NCBI RefSeq assembly: GCF_025917685.1
Contig: NZ_CP089518.1
Coordinates: forward strand, 4,589,001-4,653,000
DNA: 64,000 nucleotides
DNA from: Bacillus cereus
Lineage (GTDB): Bacteria; Bacillota; Bacilli; Bacillales; Bacillaceae_G
Direction of reading: 5' to 3'
Below, piece after piece: positions 55,023 to 64,000 of this stretch; position 1 is the stretch's first letter; each line of letters opens with the position of its first letter. A program made the position numbers and the translations under genes. The notes beneath the pieces were generated by a model that did not search any database, was not told where the DNA came from, and saw nothing but the letters and a program-made list of their open reading frames with translations.

Positions 55023-55053
55023 AAAACGAGCTTAATCTCATTAAGCTCGTTTT
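55023..55053 (+). terminator. Terminator of the small membrane protein gene
   Basis: A 14-bp perfect stem (55023-55036 with 55040-55053) with a 3-nt loop and T tract. Confidence 0.8.
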
Positions 55054-55096
55054 ATTTTTCTAAGCAATCATATTCCTGTTTTAAAAGTGAATAAAT

Positions 55097-55122
55097 AAAG
55101 GCCCCTTCAAAAGAGGCTTTTA
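55097..55122 (-). terminator. Terminator of the glycogen operon
   Basis: On the minus strand TAAAAGCCTCTT pairs with AAGGGGCCTTTA (wobble in the middle), adjacent to the glgP stop. Confidence 0.65.
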
Positions 55123-55123
55123 T

Positions 55124-57532
55124 CTAAAACAGTTTAACAGTATTACCAATTCCCCAAATTTCATTACTGTACTGCAAAATTGTTCGATCACTCGCAAAAT
55201 GCCCAGATTGTGCAATGTTCAAAATTGACATTTCCAGCCATTTCCGCCTATTTTCATAGGCCCTACCGACAGCTTCTTGTCTTTCAGCATATGGGCTAAA
55301 ATCTCGAAGAACGAAGTATTCATCGTTTTGAATAACGAGAGAATCATAAATCGCTTCAAATTCAGCTCCCGACTGTGCAAAGAAACCATTCGTTAACTGA
55401 TCTACTACTTTTTTAATGTGCATATTATGGTGATAATAATCACTTGCACGATATCCACCATTTTGATAATAATGAAGAACCTCATCTGCCGTTAAGCCAA
55501 AAATAAAGCAGGCATCATCACCGACCCGGTCTTTTATTTCAATATTAGCTCCATCTAACGTTCCGAGTGTGATTGCACCATTCATCATGAATTTCATGTT
55601 ACCTGTTCCCGATGCTTCTTTACTCGCAGTTGAAATTTGTTCACTTACATCTGCCGCCGGGAATATATCTTCAGCTAAAGAAACTCGGTAGTTTTCTAGA
55701 AAGATAACTTTCATAAACTGACTTACGTACGGATCGTTATTTACTTTTTTTGCAAGCTCATTTATTAATTTAATAATTTTTTTCGCATAATAATAGCCAG
55801 GTGATGCTTTCGCTCCAAAAATAAAAGTACGTGGGTAAAATGAAAAACTAGTATCCTCTTTTAAACGGTTATACAAGTATAAAATATGAAGAACATTTAA
55901 TAATTGTCGTTTATAGGCATGTAGTCTTTTCACTTGCACATCAAAAATAGAATTTGGATCAATCATGATCCCCATTTTATTATGAATGCGCTCCGCTAAA
56001 ATAATCTTACGCTCTTGTTTTACCCCTGCAAGCTTTTCTTGGAAACTAGCATCGTGTTGAAATGTTTGCAGCGCTTGAAGCTTAATCGGTTCCTTCTTCC
56101 ACTCTGTTCCAATCGCTTCCGAAATAAGATCCGTCAGTTGCGGATTCGCCTTCATTAGCCAGCGCCTATGAGCAATTCCATTCGTTTTATTATTAAACTT
56201 ATCTGGATAAAATTCATAGAACAATCGCATTTCACGCTGCTTTAAAATTTCTGTATGGATTTTCGCTACACCATTAACGCTATGGCTACCAACAATCGCT
56301 AAATGAGCCATTTTCACAAGGTCATGCGCAATAATGGCCATGTCCTCAATACGCTTCCAATCGTACGGATAACGGTCCCAAAGCTCATGACAGAAACGTT
56401 CATTAATTTCTTCAATAATCATATAAATTCTCGGTAATAACGGTTTAAAAATGTGAATTGGCCATTTCTCAAGCGCTTCTGATAACGTCGTATGATTCGT
56501 ATAGGAAATCGTCTGCGTTGTTATGTGCCAAGCTTCTTCCCATGTCAATTTTTCTTCGTCTAATAAAATACGCATAAGTTCTGGAATTGCTAGAACCGGA
56601 TGTGTATCGTTTATATGAATCGCGATTTTTTCATGTAACTGACGAAGACTACCGTGTCTCTCCTTATGCATACGAACGATATTTTGCAAACTTGCTGATA
56701 CGAGGAAATACTGTTGTTTCAAACGAAGTATTTTCCCCTCATCATGCGTATCATCTGGATATAAAAACTCCGATACAGCCTCTGTTTCACGCTTATATTT
56801 CAAAATATCTTTACAATTTTGCGGGAAAGGAACTGGCTCCGCATTCCAAAGTCTAAGCGTATTTACAGTACTTGTTTCATACCCTACAACTGGTACGTCG
56901 TATGGTACTGCCATAATAACTTCTGCATTTGTATGCCTGAACTCTAAACGTCCATCAATTTCTAGCGGTTCAACGTTTCCAAAATAACTTACTTCTACAG
57001 CTTGATCATACCTTCTTACTTCCCAAACATTTTCATGAAGAAGCCACTGTTCTGGAAATTCTACTTGATAGCCATCAACAATTTTTTGATCAAACAGGCC
57101 ATGCTTATAACGAATACCACAGCCATGTCCTGGTAAGTTTAAAGAAGCAAGCGAGTCGAGAAAACAGGCTGCTAATCGTCCAAGTCCACCATTTCCAAGT
57201 CCTGCATCTGCTTCAACCTCTTCTAACTCGTGCAAAGAAATCCCAAGTTCAGAAAGCCCCTTTTCACATACATCCCTGATACCTAAGTTTAATATGTTAC
57301 TTCCAAGCAAACGCCCAAGTAAAAATTCAATGGATAAGTAATACATTTGCTTTTGGTCTCCAGACCGATAACTTTCATTCGTTGCAATCCATTGACTATT
57401 CATATACTCACGTACCATATGACCGAGCGTATTATACTGATCACGAGTTGTAGAATCTTTGAAACTTTTCCCATACATCGTTTCTAATTTTTCTAGAAAA
57501 GCGGATTTGAAGCTTTCAACATGAGTAAACAT
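55124..57532 (-). CDS. glgP: Glycogen phosphorylase
   Basis: 802 residues, full length for GT35. It releases glucose-1-phosphate from glycogen ends using phosphate. DAGLGNGGLGRLAACFLDS near the N-terminus, IHINDTHPVLAIPELMR in the middle, and the PLP-binding lysine in EASGTGNMKFMMNGA near residue 645 are intact. GAGGTGG precedes the ATG. It is the last gene of glgBCDAP, 18 bp after glgA. Confidence 0.95.
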   Translation of the reverse strand: MFTHVESFKSAFLEKLETMYGKSFKDSTTRDQYNTLGHMVREYMNSQWIATNESYRSGDQKQMYYLSIEFLLGRLLGSNILNLGIRDVCEKGLSELGISLHELEEVEADAGLGNGGLGRLAACFLDSLASLNLPGHGCGIRYKHGLFDQKIVDGYQVEFPEQWLLHENVWEVRRYDQAVEVSYFGNVEPLEIDGRLEFRHTNAEVIMAVPYDVPVVGYETSTVNTLRLWNAEPVPFPQNCKDILKYKRETEAVSEFLYPDDTHDEGKILRLKQQYFLVSASLQNIVRMHKERHGSLRQLHEKIAIHINDTHPVLAIPELMRILLDEEKLTWEEAWHITTQTISYTNHTTLSEALEKWPIHIFKPLLPRIYMIIEEINERFCHELWDRYPYDWKRIEDMAIIAHDLVKMAHLAIVGSHSVNGVAKIHTEILKQREMRLFYEFYPDKFNNKTNGIAHRRWLMKANPQLTDLISEAIGTEWKKEPIKLQALQTFQHDASFQEKLAGVKQERKIILAERIHNKMGIMIDPNSIFDVQVKRLHAYKRQLLNVLHILYLYNRLKEDTSFSFYPRTFIFGAKASPGYYYAKKIIKLINELAKKVNNDPYVSQFMKVIFLENYRVSLAEDIFPAADVSEQISTASKEASGTGNMKFMMNGAITLGTLDGANIEIKDRVGDDACFIFGLTADEVLHYYQNGGYRASDYYHHNMHIKKVVDQLTNGFFAQSGAEFEAIYDSLVIQNDEYFVLRDFSPYAERQEAVGRAYENRRKWLEMSILNIAQSGHFASDRTILQYSNEIWGIGNTVKLF

Positions 57533-57550
57533 TTATTCACCACCTCAATG

Positions 57551-58981
57551 TTATTCCATGAGACTTTTATACAATTTCTTGTACGCAAGAGCCGATTTCC
57601 CCCAGCTATAATCTTCAGTCATCGCTTGCTTTACAAGCCTATCCCATACCGGTTTATCTTGATAAAACTCAATTGCACGAAGAACCGTATGTAACATGTC
57701 ATGTGCATTAAAGTTCGTAAAGCTAAAGCCATTTCCAATTCCAGTTTCTTCATCATAAGAATGTACAGTATCATTTAATCCACCTGTTTCTCTTACAATT
57801 GGAATCGTGCCATATGCTAGTGCAATAAGTTGTCCAAGGCCACACGGTTCAAACAGCGATGGCATTAAAAACAAATCGCTTCCCGCATATACTTGGTGCG
57901 CTAACTCTTCATTAAATCCGATATATACTTTTACCTTTTCTGGATATTCGTATGCCATCCATTCAAAGAACTGCTCGTATTCAGAATCGCCTGACCCTAA
58001 AATAATACATTGTACATCTTCTTCCATTATTTCGCGGAATACAGTACGTACTAGATCAAGCCCCTTTTGCTTCGTTAATCGTGTTACCATCGAAATAACT
58101 GGCGTATCTTCTTTTTCTGGCAAACCAAAATAACGCTGCAATGCACGTTTATTTTCATTCTTTCCATCTAATGACTCTGCACTATACTGAGCAGTAATAT
58201 ACGAATCTGTTTCTGGATTATATACGCTCGTATCAATTCCATTTACAATGCCACTAAGCTTATCGTTATTCTTTCGTAACAATCCATCTAACTTCTCACC
58301 GAAAAACTCATATTGAATCTCTTCTTTATATGTCGGGCTAACCGCTGTAATTTGGTCAGATGCGATAATACCGCCTTTCATAAAGTTCACGTTTCCATAA
58401 AACTCAAGCTGTTCACTATGAAAATATTCATGACCAAGCTCCAGTAAGTCGTACATCACTTCAGGAGGAAATACACCTTGGAACTGCAAGTTATGAATCG
58501 TATATACCGTTTTAATATGCTCATATAACGGGTTATCTTGATACTTTTCACGAAGCAAGAAATTAACCATAGCTGTATGCCAATCATGGCTATGAAGAAC
58601 ATCTACTTCGAAATCAAGATGCGGAATACACTCTAAAACTGCTTTTGAAAAATAAGAAAAACGCTCCCCATCATCATAATGACCATATAGAGAATCTCTC
58701 TTAAAATAATATTCATTATCTATTAAGTAATACGTAATCCCATCCTGCTCACCTTTTAAAATCCCGCAATATTGGTTTCTCCATCCAAGAGGGACGTTAA
58801 TTACTTTATGTAGCGTACATCCTTCTCTTAGCTCTTTCGGGATAAGACTGTAGTTCGGAAGTATAATGCGAACATTTACTCCTAATTTTTTTAATTCTTT
58901 TGGGAGCGCTCCTGCTACATCAGCTAGACCTCCCGATTTCACAAACGGTACACATTCTGATACTGCAAATAAAATATTCAC
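57551..58981 (-). CDS. glgA: Glycogen synthase
   Basis: 476 residues from GTG 58981, the usual length; the GTG at 58993 has no good site. GT5 family: ADP-glucose-binding [10 protein letters not shown] at about 15-24, [10 protein letters not shown], and [18 protein letters not shown] with the catalytic Glu near residue 375. It elongates glycogen with alpha-1,4 links from ADP-glucose. A hairpin related to the bcr1 tail lies in the gap to glgD. Confidence 0.94.
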   Translation of the reverse strand: MNILFAVSECVPFVKSGGLADVAGALPKELKKLGVNVRIILPNYSLIPKELREGCTLHKVINVPLGWRNQYCGILKGEQDGITYYLIDNEYYFKRDSLYGHYDDGERFSYFSKAVLECIPHLDFEVDVLHSHDWHTAMVNFLLREKYQDNPLYEHIKTVYTIHNLQFQGVFPPEVMYDLLELGHEYFHSEQLEFYGNVNFMKGGIIASDQITAVSPTYKEEIQYEFFGEKLDGLLRKNNDKLSGIVNGIDTSVYNPETDSYITAQYSAESLDGKNENKRALQRYFGLPEKEDTPVISMVTRLTKQKGLDLVRTVFREIMEEDVQCIILGSGDSEYEQFFEWMAYEYPEKVKVYIGFNEELAHQVYAGSDLFLMPSLFEPCGLGQLIALAYGTIPIVRETGGLNDTVHSYDEETGIGNGFSFTNFNAHDMLHTVLRAIEFYQDKPVWDRLVKQAMTEDYSWGKSALAYKKLYKSLME

Positions 58982-59062
58982 TTGTTGTCCCACTGCACGA
59001 AAAGTTTTTATTACTCCTCTTGCAGCTTCCTCCCTTCGAGTTTTCGTTTAAATTAAAACTTT

Positions 59063-59091
59063 AATCAGTGGAGGGTATCCCTCCACTGATT
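59063..59091 (-). repeat. Hairpin in the glgD-glgA gap, similar to the bcr1-like tail
   Basis: AATCAGTGGAGGG-tat-CCCTCCACTGATT is a 13-bp perfect stem directly after the glgD stop. On the minus strand it shares CCACTGATTAAAGTTT (16 bases) and AATCAGTGGAGG with the third hairpin and right end of the repeat at 18745-18872. No long T run follows, so termination would be weak. Confidence 0.65.
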
Positions 59092-60126
59092 TTAAGAATA
59101 ACTATTAATCGTACTGTTTTGTACGCTTCCTTTTTCTACAACATATGGCTCATCAGCACTTCCTTTTAACACTACGCCATCGCCAAGTTTCACATCTTTA
59201 TCAATAATAACACCGTCTATTATACAATTATCTCCAATTTGGCTCTTTTGCATAATAATACTATTACGAACAATTGAACCCTTTCCAATTTTAACAGAAC
59301 GGGAGACAACACTATTTTCCACTTCACCTTCAATAATACTGCCGTTTGCAATCATCGTATTTTTCACTACTGCACCCTTCATGTAACGAGTTGGTGGCTC
59401 ATCTTTTACTTTCGTAAAGATTGGTGCTTCTTTCTTAAATAATTGCTTCCAAATAGAAGGTTGCAAAATTTCTAAGCTATGTTTATAGTAACTTTCAATC
59501 GAATCAATAATAGCTACATATCCTGTATGCTCGTACGTAGCGATATGTAGTGATTTTCCGCGCTTTTCTCTCACTACATCAAATAAACTGTATTGCTCCA
59601 CATCTTTATATGTCTCAAATAAATCTAACAATAATTGTTTCTTTAACACATATGTTTGAAGCGAAATGCCTTCATGACAAACCTCGGTAATATCAGCTGA
59701 CGTATGTATATGTCGCTCTAACACTGCTTGAAAATTTAATGCCGTTACGAGATGGCTATTCGTAATAACAACGTATTCTTCTCTGCTTCTTAGAAAATAA
59801 TCAATATGCCTTCTAAAATGTGCAAAAGACCCAAACTCATCTTGGTCACATTGGCAATTTGGTGGGAATAAAAACAGTCCGTCTCGTTTTCTATCTAAAT
59901 CCCACTGTTTCCCTGAACCTACATGATCCATTAAAGAACGATTTTTATGACTTGTAAAAACCGCTACGCTATGAATATTAGAATTCACCATATTTGAAAG
60001 CATGAAATCAATGAGTCGGTAACGGCCCCCAAACGGTAACGCCGCTAATGAACGATGCCCTGTTACTTTCTTTAAGGAAGGAAAACTTCCCGTTGCATTA
60101 ATAATTCCTAACATTTTTTCTCCCAT
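59092..60126 (-). CDS. glgD: Glucose-1-phosphate adenylyltransferase, GlgD subunit
   Basis: 344 residues. Nucleotidyltransferase domain at the N-terminus and a left-handed beta helix at the C-terminus (hexapeptide repeats such as IVRNSIIMQKSQIG). Compared with GlgC, the canonical G-G-x-G-x-R nucleotide loop is replaced (INATGSFPSLKKVTG), so it is probably the non-catalytic regulatory partner in a GlgC-GlgD complex, as in B. subtilis and Geobacillus. GGGGGAT lies before the ATG; an ATG at 60114 behind GGGAG is an alternative. It is 18 bp after glgC. Confidence 0.92.
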   Translation of the reverse strand: MGEKMLGIINATGSFPSLKKVTGHRSLAALPFGGRYRLIDFMLSNMVNSNIHSVAVFTSHKNRSLMDHVGSGKQWDLDRKRDGLFLFPPNCQCDQDEFGSFAHFRRHIDYFLRSREEYVVITNSHLVTALNFQAVLERHIHTSADITEVCHEGISLQTYVLKKQLLLDLFETYKDVEQYSLFDVVREKRGKSLHIATYEHTGYVAIIDSIESYYKHSLEILQPSIWKQLFKKEAPIFTKVKDEPPTRYMKGAVVKNTMIANGSIIEGEVENSVVSRSVKIGKGSIVRNSIIMQKSQIGDNCIIDGVIIDKDVKLGDGVVLKGSADEPYVVEKGSVQNSTINSYS

Positions 60127-60144
60127 TCATTTCATCCCCCTTTT

Positions 60145-61275
60145 CTATTTCCCTTCAGCAATTAATACTACATCGTCAACATTTTTTTCTGGACGAATGA
60201 TTGTTCCATCTTCAATAACCATTTCCGATCCAACGATCGCTCTTTCAATCACAACATTTTTTCCAATCTTTGCCCCTGGCATAACGACGGAATCAATAAC
60301 CATACTACCTTCTTCCACCGTTACTCCTTGGAATAACACAGAATGCTTCACGTCCCCTTCAATGATGCATCCTTCATTAATAAGCGATTCTTCTACTTTT
60401 GCCTGTTCTGCAATATATTGAGGTGGCTCATTTGGATTCACAGAATAAATGCGCCAATTACGATCGTTCAAGTTCAACGATGTTTCATCACGAAGTAAAT
60501 CCATATTCGCTTCCCATAAGCTTTTCACCGTTCCAACATCTTTCCAATATCCTTCAAACGGATACGCCATCAACTTTTTCCCTTCATCTAATAAAAGCGG
60601 AAGTACATCTTTTCCGAAATCATTACTAGATTCAGGATTTCTTGCATCCATTTCTAAATACTCTTTCAAAATTGCCCAGTTAAAAATATAGATTCCCATT
60701 GATGCAAGATTACTTCTTGGAAATTGCGGTTTCTCTTCAAACTCAACAATCTCCATCTCTTCATTTGTATTCATAATGCCAAAGCGACTCGCTTCATCCC
60801 AAGGCACTTCAATAACAGAAATTGAAACGTCCGCTTCTTTTTCAACATGGTAATCTAGCATTTTACTGTAATCCATTTTATAAATATGATCTCCTGATAA
60901 AATAAGGACATACTCTGGTTCATACTGACTTAAATAGTTTAAGTTTTGATAAATGGCACTTGCCGTACCTGTGTACCACTTCACACCTGAAGACTCCGCA
61001 TAAGGAGGTAATACTGTGACTCCACCGTTTACTCGGTCTAAATCCCAAGCATTGCCGATTCCGATATAATTATGAAGTTCGAGTGGTTGATATTGTGTTA
61101 AAATCCCCACCGTTTCAATACCGGAGTTTGCGCAGTTACTTAACGTAAAATCAATAATGCGATATTTACCACCAAATGGAACAGCTGGCTTAGCTAAATT
61201 TTTTGTTAATGCACTTAAACGACTACCTTTTCCCCCTGCTAGTAACATTGCTACGCACTTTTGTTTTTGAGCCAT
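60145..61275 (-). CDS. glgC: Glucose-1-phosphate adenylyltransferase, GlgC catalytic subunit
   Basis: 376 residues. It makes ADP-glucose from glucose-1-phosphate and ATP, the committed step of glycogen synthesis. Intact nucleotide loop [12 protein letters not shown] near residues 13-24, [14 protein letters not shown], catalytic Asp in [18 protein letters not shown], and GYWKDVGTV. The C-terminal beta helix is present. It overlaps the end of glgB by 53 nt, a long overlap for this operon. Confidence 0.95.
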   Translation of the reverse strand: MAQKQKCVAMLLAGGKGSRLSALTKNLAKPAVPFGGKYRIIDFTLSNCANSGIETVGILTQYQPLELHNYIGIGNAWDLDRVNGGVTVLPPYAESSGVKWYTGTASAIYQNLNYLSQYEPEYVLILSGDHIYKMDYSKMLDYHVEKEADVSISVIEVPWDEASRFGIMNTNEEMEIVEFEEKPQFPRSNLASMGIYIFNWAILKEYLEMDARNPESSNDFGKDVLPLLLDEGKKLMAYPFEGYWKDVGTVKSLWEANMDLLRDETSLNLNDRNWRIYSVNPNEPPQYIAEQAKVEESLINEGCIIEGDVKHSVLFQGVTVEEGSMVIDSVVMPGAKIGKNVVIERAIVGSEMVIEDGTIIRPEKNVDDVVLIAEGK

Positions 61276-63160
61276 CTTGTTTTTTGCTCCCCTTTCTCGT
61301 CTTCACTGGTCGTAATATGGATACGCCAAATGGTGGAATTGTAATTTCTACATGTGCTGCTTGATTATGATATGGCTCTAGAATCGTCTTGAGACGTTTC
61401 TTATTCACTTGCCCCGATCCGCCATATTGCTCAGCATCACTGTTTAAAATCTCGTTATAATACTCGAAATCTGGTACACCTACTTTATAGTTTTCATATG
61501 TAGCTTTCGTAAAATTACATACGACAACTAACGCATCTTCCTGCTTATCCCCTTGGCGGATAAACGAGAAAATACTTTGCTCTTTATTATTAGCATCAAT
61601 CCACTGAAATCCTTCAGGCGAGTGATCTAACTGCCAAAGTGGTTTTGAGCGCTTATACAATGCTATGAGCTCTTTAAAGTAATCATGCATATTACGATGC
61701 ATTTCAAAATCATGTAAATTCCAATCTAAATCTTCAAGATCTTTCCACTCATCAAATTGGCCAAATTCTCCACCCATAAAGAGTAATTTTTTACCTGGAT
61801 GAGTAAAGAAATATCCATATAATAAACGAAGCTGAGCAAACTTATCCCAGTAATCTCCCGGCATTTTATTTAATAACGACTTTTTCCCATGAACGACTTC
61901 ATCATGAGAAAGCGGCAATATGAAGTTTTCAGAGTGAGCATATAATAAAGAGAATGTCATTTTCTCATGAATGTATTTCCGGTACTCTGGTGCACATTCC
62001 ATATATTTCAGCACGTCATTCATCCAACCCATATTCCATTTATAATTGAATCCAAGTCCACCCTCGTATGTTGGAGCTGTTACAAGCGGCCAAGCTGTTG
62101 AATCTTCTGCTGTCATAAGAAATTCTTCATCTTCTGCAAACACAGCTTCATTTAACTCTCGTAAGAAAGAAACAGCGTATTCATTGCTTTGCTCTTTTCC
62201 TTCTTTATTCCAGTACAGCATATTCGCAACTGCATCTACCCTGAAACCATCAATATGGAAATACCTCATCCAAAATAATGCATTTGAAATTAAGAAATTA
62301 CGTACTTCTCTCTTCCCTAAATCAAAATTAACAGTTCCCCATACCAGGTTTTCTTGTACATCTATATCTTTATATTCATAAGTCGGTGTCCCATCAAACA
62401 AATATAAACCGTGAGCATCTTTACAAAAATGCCCCGGCACCCAATCTAAAATGACACCGATTCCATATTTATGACATTCATCGACAAAATACATCAAATC
62501 ATGTGGCGTGCCGAATCTACTTGTCGCTGCATAATATCCTGTTCCTTGATATCCCCAAGAACGATCATATGGATGCTCAACAAGCGGCATAATTTCAATA
62601 TGTGTAAATTGATGTTCCACCACATAAGGAATAAGCTCCTCGGCCATTTCTCTGTAAGAATACAGAGCGCCATCTTCTTTCTTTTTCCAAGAACCGAAAT
62701 GTAATTCATAAACTGTCATCGCTTCTTTATAAATCGATTTTTTCTTTCTCTTACGAATCCAGTTTTTATCATTCCATTCATATCCCTCTATATCAAAAAC
62801 TACAGATGCCGTATTTGGTCTTACTTCTGCATATACTGCGTAAGGATCTGCTTTTAAAATAACGGCACCGTCCATCGTTTCAATCGCATACTTGTATATC
62901 TCATTCTCTGCAATATGCGGTACAAACAAGGACCAAATCCCATCTTCTGTCACTTGTAGCATCTTATGTTGCTCATAATCCCATTCATTAAAATCTCCAA
63001 CAACACTCATTGCTTTCGCATGAGGAGCCCATACTGTGAATCGTACACCTCGCATGCCATCTTCCGTCACAATATGTGCCCCAAAGATGTTATAACTGTC
63101 ATAGTACTTTTCTGTATGAAACTCATCTCGTTTCACTTCTTCACAATTTATTACATCCAA
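61223..63160 (-). CDS. glgB: 1,4-alpha-glucan branching enzyme
   Basis: About 645 residues. The start is placed at TTG 63160, 5 nt after GGTGA; a GTG at 63169 overlaps that site. Early-set beta domain ([23 protein letters not shown]), GH13 barrel with nucleophile Asp in [11 protein letters not shown], acid Glu in [10 protein letters not shown] and [10 protein letters not shown], and a C-terminal beta domain. It forms alpha-1,6 branches. The C-terminal tail is very basic ([18 protein letters not shown]), in the part that overlaps glgC. It is first in glgBCDAP. Confidence 0.93.
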   Translation of the reverse strand: MDVINCEEVKRDEFHTEKYYDSYNIFGAHIVTEDGMRGVRFTVWAPHAKAMSVVGDFNEWDYEQHKMLQVTEDGIWSLFVPHIAENEIYKYAIETMDGAVILKADPYAVYAEVRPNTASVVFDIEGYEWNDKNWIRKRKKKSIYKEAMTVYELHFGSWKKKEDGALYSYREMAEELIPYVVEHQFTHIEIMPLVEHPYDRSWGYQGTGYYAATSRFGTPHDLMYFVDECHKYGIGVILDWVPGHFCKDAHGLYLFDGTPTYEYKDIDVQENLVWGTVNFDLGKREVRNFLISNALFWMRYFHIDGFRVDAVANMLYWNKEGKEQSNEYAVSFLRELNEAVFAEDEEFLMTAEDSTAWPLVTAPTYEGGLGFNYKWNMGWMNDVLKYMECAPEYRKYIHEKMTFSLLYAHSENFILPLSHDEVVHGKKSLLNKMPGDYWDKFAQLRLLYGYFFTHPGKKLLFMGGEFGQFDEWKDLEDLDWNLHDFEMHRNMHDYFKELIALYKRSKPLWQLDHSPEGFQWIDANNKEQSIFSFIRQGDKQEDALVVVCNFTKATYENYKVGVPDFEYYNEILNSDAEQYGGSGQVNKKRLKTILEPYHNQAAHVEITIPPFGVSILRPVKTRKGSKKQDGSKTKVRSNVTSRGKR

Positions 63161-63619
63161 TATGTTCACCTCACTAAGATGACAGAAATTTTTTACTCTT
63201 TATCATTTCTGCGAAAAACTGAAATATCCTTGTTATTTTTTTAAAAATATACGTATTTTTCTTAAATTTGGCTTAAAATATTCATATTTACCATATAAAA
63301 TATCGAATTTTGACGAATATTCATTGCAAACGCTTCATTTCCTCTTACTATTTCTCGCCTTTCATTGTTGCTCAATATTTATTTTATTAGTTTCTCCCTG
63401 TTTTTCACGCTATTTTCCACATAAATTACAACCAAAATAATCTGTCATAAAATAACGTTTCTCAACATTTTTTGTCACAAAGTTTCTTGAAATGTAAAAT
63501 TCATAAGCATATACTTGTTCTCAATAAAGAACATCGAACTTTCGTAAATATAATTCATACTAGAATACTGTGTTTACTTTGCGAAAGTTTAATAAAAAAT
63601 CAAACTAGGGGGCTTTCTT
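63161..63619. other. Long AT-rich divergent promoter region of glgB and the CalY-like gene
   Basis: 459 bp with no gene. It must hold the glg operon promoter; no strong sigma-A boxes are visible on that side. The plus-strand side holds the SinR-like site and a TATAAT box listed separately. No repeat or RNA structure was recognised. Confidence 0.5.
63516..63554 (+). promoter_or_regulatory. SinR-like operator and -10 box upstream of the CalY-like gene
   Basis: The dyad TGTTCT-CAATAA-AGAACA (63516-63533) contains GTTCTTT on the minus strand, a full match to the SinR consensus GTTCTYT, and GTTCTCA, one mismatch, on the plus strand. TATAAT lies at 63549-63554, so the dyad covers the region where a -35 box would be, a position suited to repression. 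Confidence 0.5.
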
Positions 63620-64000
63620 ATGTCATTGAAACAAAAAGTAGGAATGGGAGTTGTCACCGCTTCCCTTGGCTTATCACTTACATTTGGTGGTGTATTCGCC
63701 TATTTCAGCGACTCCGAAACATCGAGTAATTCATTTCAAGCTGGTACGTTAGACCTTTCTATTAACCCAAGTGTAATTGTTAATGTGAAAGATTTAAAAC
63801 CAGGCGATTTTATTGAAAGAAATTTCAAGCTTGAAAACAAAGGAACATTGGATATTGCAAAAGTAGCACTTGAAACATCCTATGAAGTTACAGATGCAAA
63901 GAAAAATAATGATGGTGAAGATTTAGGTGATCACATTATCGTCAAATTTTTAGTGAATGATGGAAAGCCATCTAATCCAAACGATGATCATGAAATTTTG
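63620..64000 (+). CDS. CalY/TasA (camelysin) family protein, N-terminal part
   Basis: 127 codons are visible; the gene runs off the end. ATG 63620 follows TAGGGGG (7-nt gap). The signal peptide LGLSLTFGGVFAYFSDSE is the type cut by the special signal peptidase SipW, and FQAGTLDLSIN, then VKDLKPGDFIERNFKLENKGTLDIAKVALETSYEV match the camelysin/TasA family. These are secreted biofilm fibre proteins, originally described as a metalloprotease. The usual B. cereus calY lies beside sipW and tasA; here the upstream neighbour is glgB, so this may be a separate paralogue. Confidence 0.85.
   Translation, partial: MSLKQKVGMGVVTASLGLSLTFGGVFAYFSDSETSSNSFQAGTLDLSINPSVIVNVKDLKPGDFIERNFKLENKGTLDIAKVALETSYEVTDAKKNNDGEDLGDHIIVKFLVNDGKPSNPNDDHEIL

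Overview
The window is chromosomal DNA from a low-GC Firmicute, almost certainly a member of the Bacillus cereus group (B. cereus / thuringiensis / anthracis). The indicators are an LPNTA-anchored protein next to a sortase gene (basI-srtC), an S-layer-homology (SLH) surface protein, a bcr1-like repeat, a CalY/TasA-family gene, the gene order menF-D-H-B-E-C with divergent menA, and a glgB-C-D-A-P operon. Sequence alone does not allow a call to species. No rRNA, tRNA, CRISPR, prophage or intact insertion sequence was seen.

Layout. (1) 1-4.7 kb, cell surface: partial class D sortase, its LPNTA substrate, a large SLH/SH3-like/C39-peptidase protein with an in-frame tandem repeat, and two small unknown genes. 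(2) 4.8-14.7 kb, housekeeping and accessory genes: hpt, a lipid kinase, an Rpn-type nuclease, several unknown or small membrane proteins, an XRE regulator, a methyltransferase-DedA pair, an AraC regulator and a YolD-like protein. (3) 14.8-31.8 kb, envelope stress and export: a BceAB-type ABC pair, a divergent AraC/GyrI-like regulator, an ABC exporter pair whose 3' end runs into a bcr1-like repeat, an SdpR repressor with two SdpI paralogues, then a BceRS-type two-component system followed by one ATPase gene and three paralogous BceB-type permease genes. (4) 31.8-41.2 kb: a YjcZ-like small protein, a six-gene amino-sugar-acid operon (amidohydrolase, DgaE-like lyase, DgaF-like aldolase, sugar-acid kinase, GntR, GntP permease), then a VanR/VanS/VanY-like module. 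(5) 41.3-50.2 kb: a 3 x 41-bp tandem repeat and the complete menaquinone set menFDHBEC plus menA. (6) 50.3-55.0 kb: yteA, a cold-shock protein, an AIM24 protein, a MerR/TipAS regulator with a textbook 19-bp-spacer promoter, a lipase, and two small proteins of 49 and 44 residues. (7) 55.1-63.2 kb: glycogen operon glgBCDAP. (8) 63.6 kb to the end: the start of a CalY/TasA-family gene with a SinR-like operator.

How the genes fit together. The strongest theme is envelope stress. Perfect matches to the BceR-type box TNACA-N4-TGTAA flank the BceAB-like operon and its divergent AraC gene. A third lies upstream of an uncharacterised 110-residue protein gene at 3.9 kb. A BceRS-type pair lies 6 kb away with an expanded, three-permease transporter. 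The amino-sugar-acid operon reads as a complete route from an imported acyl-amino sugar acid to pyruvate plus glyceraldehyde-3-phosphate. Its promoter has a 12-bp palindrome over the -10 box, and an intrinsic terminator precedes the permease gene.
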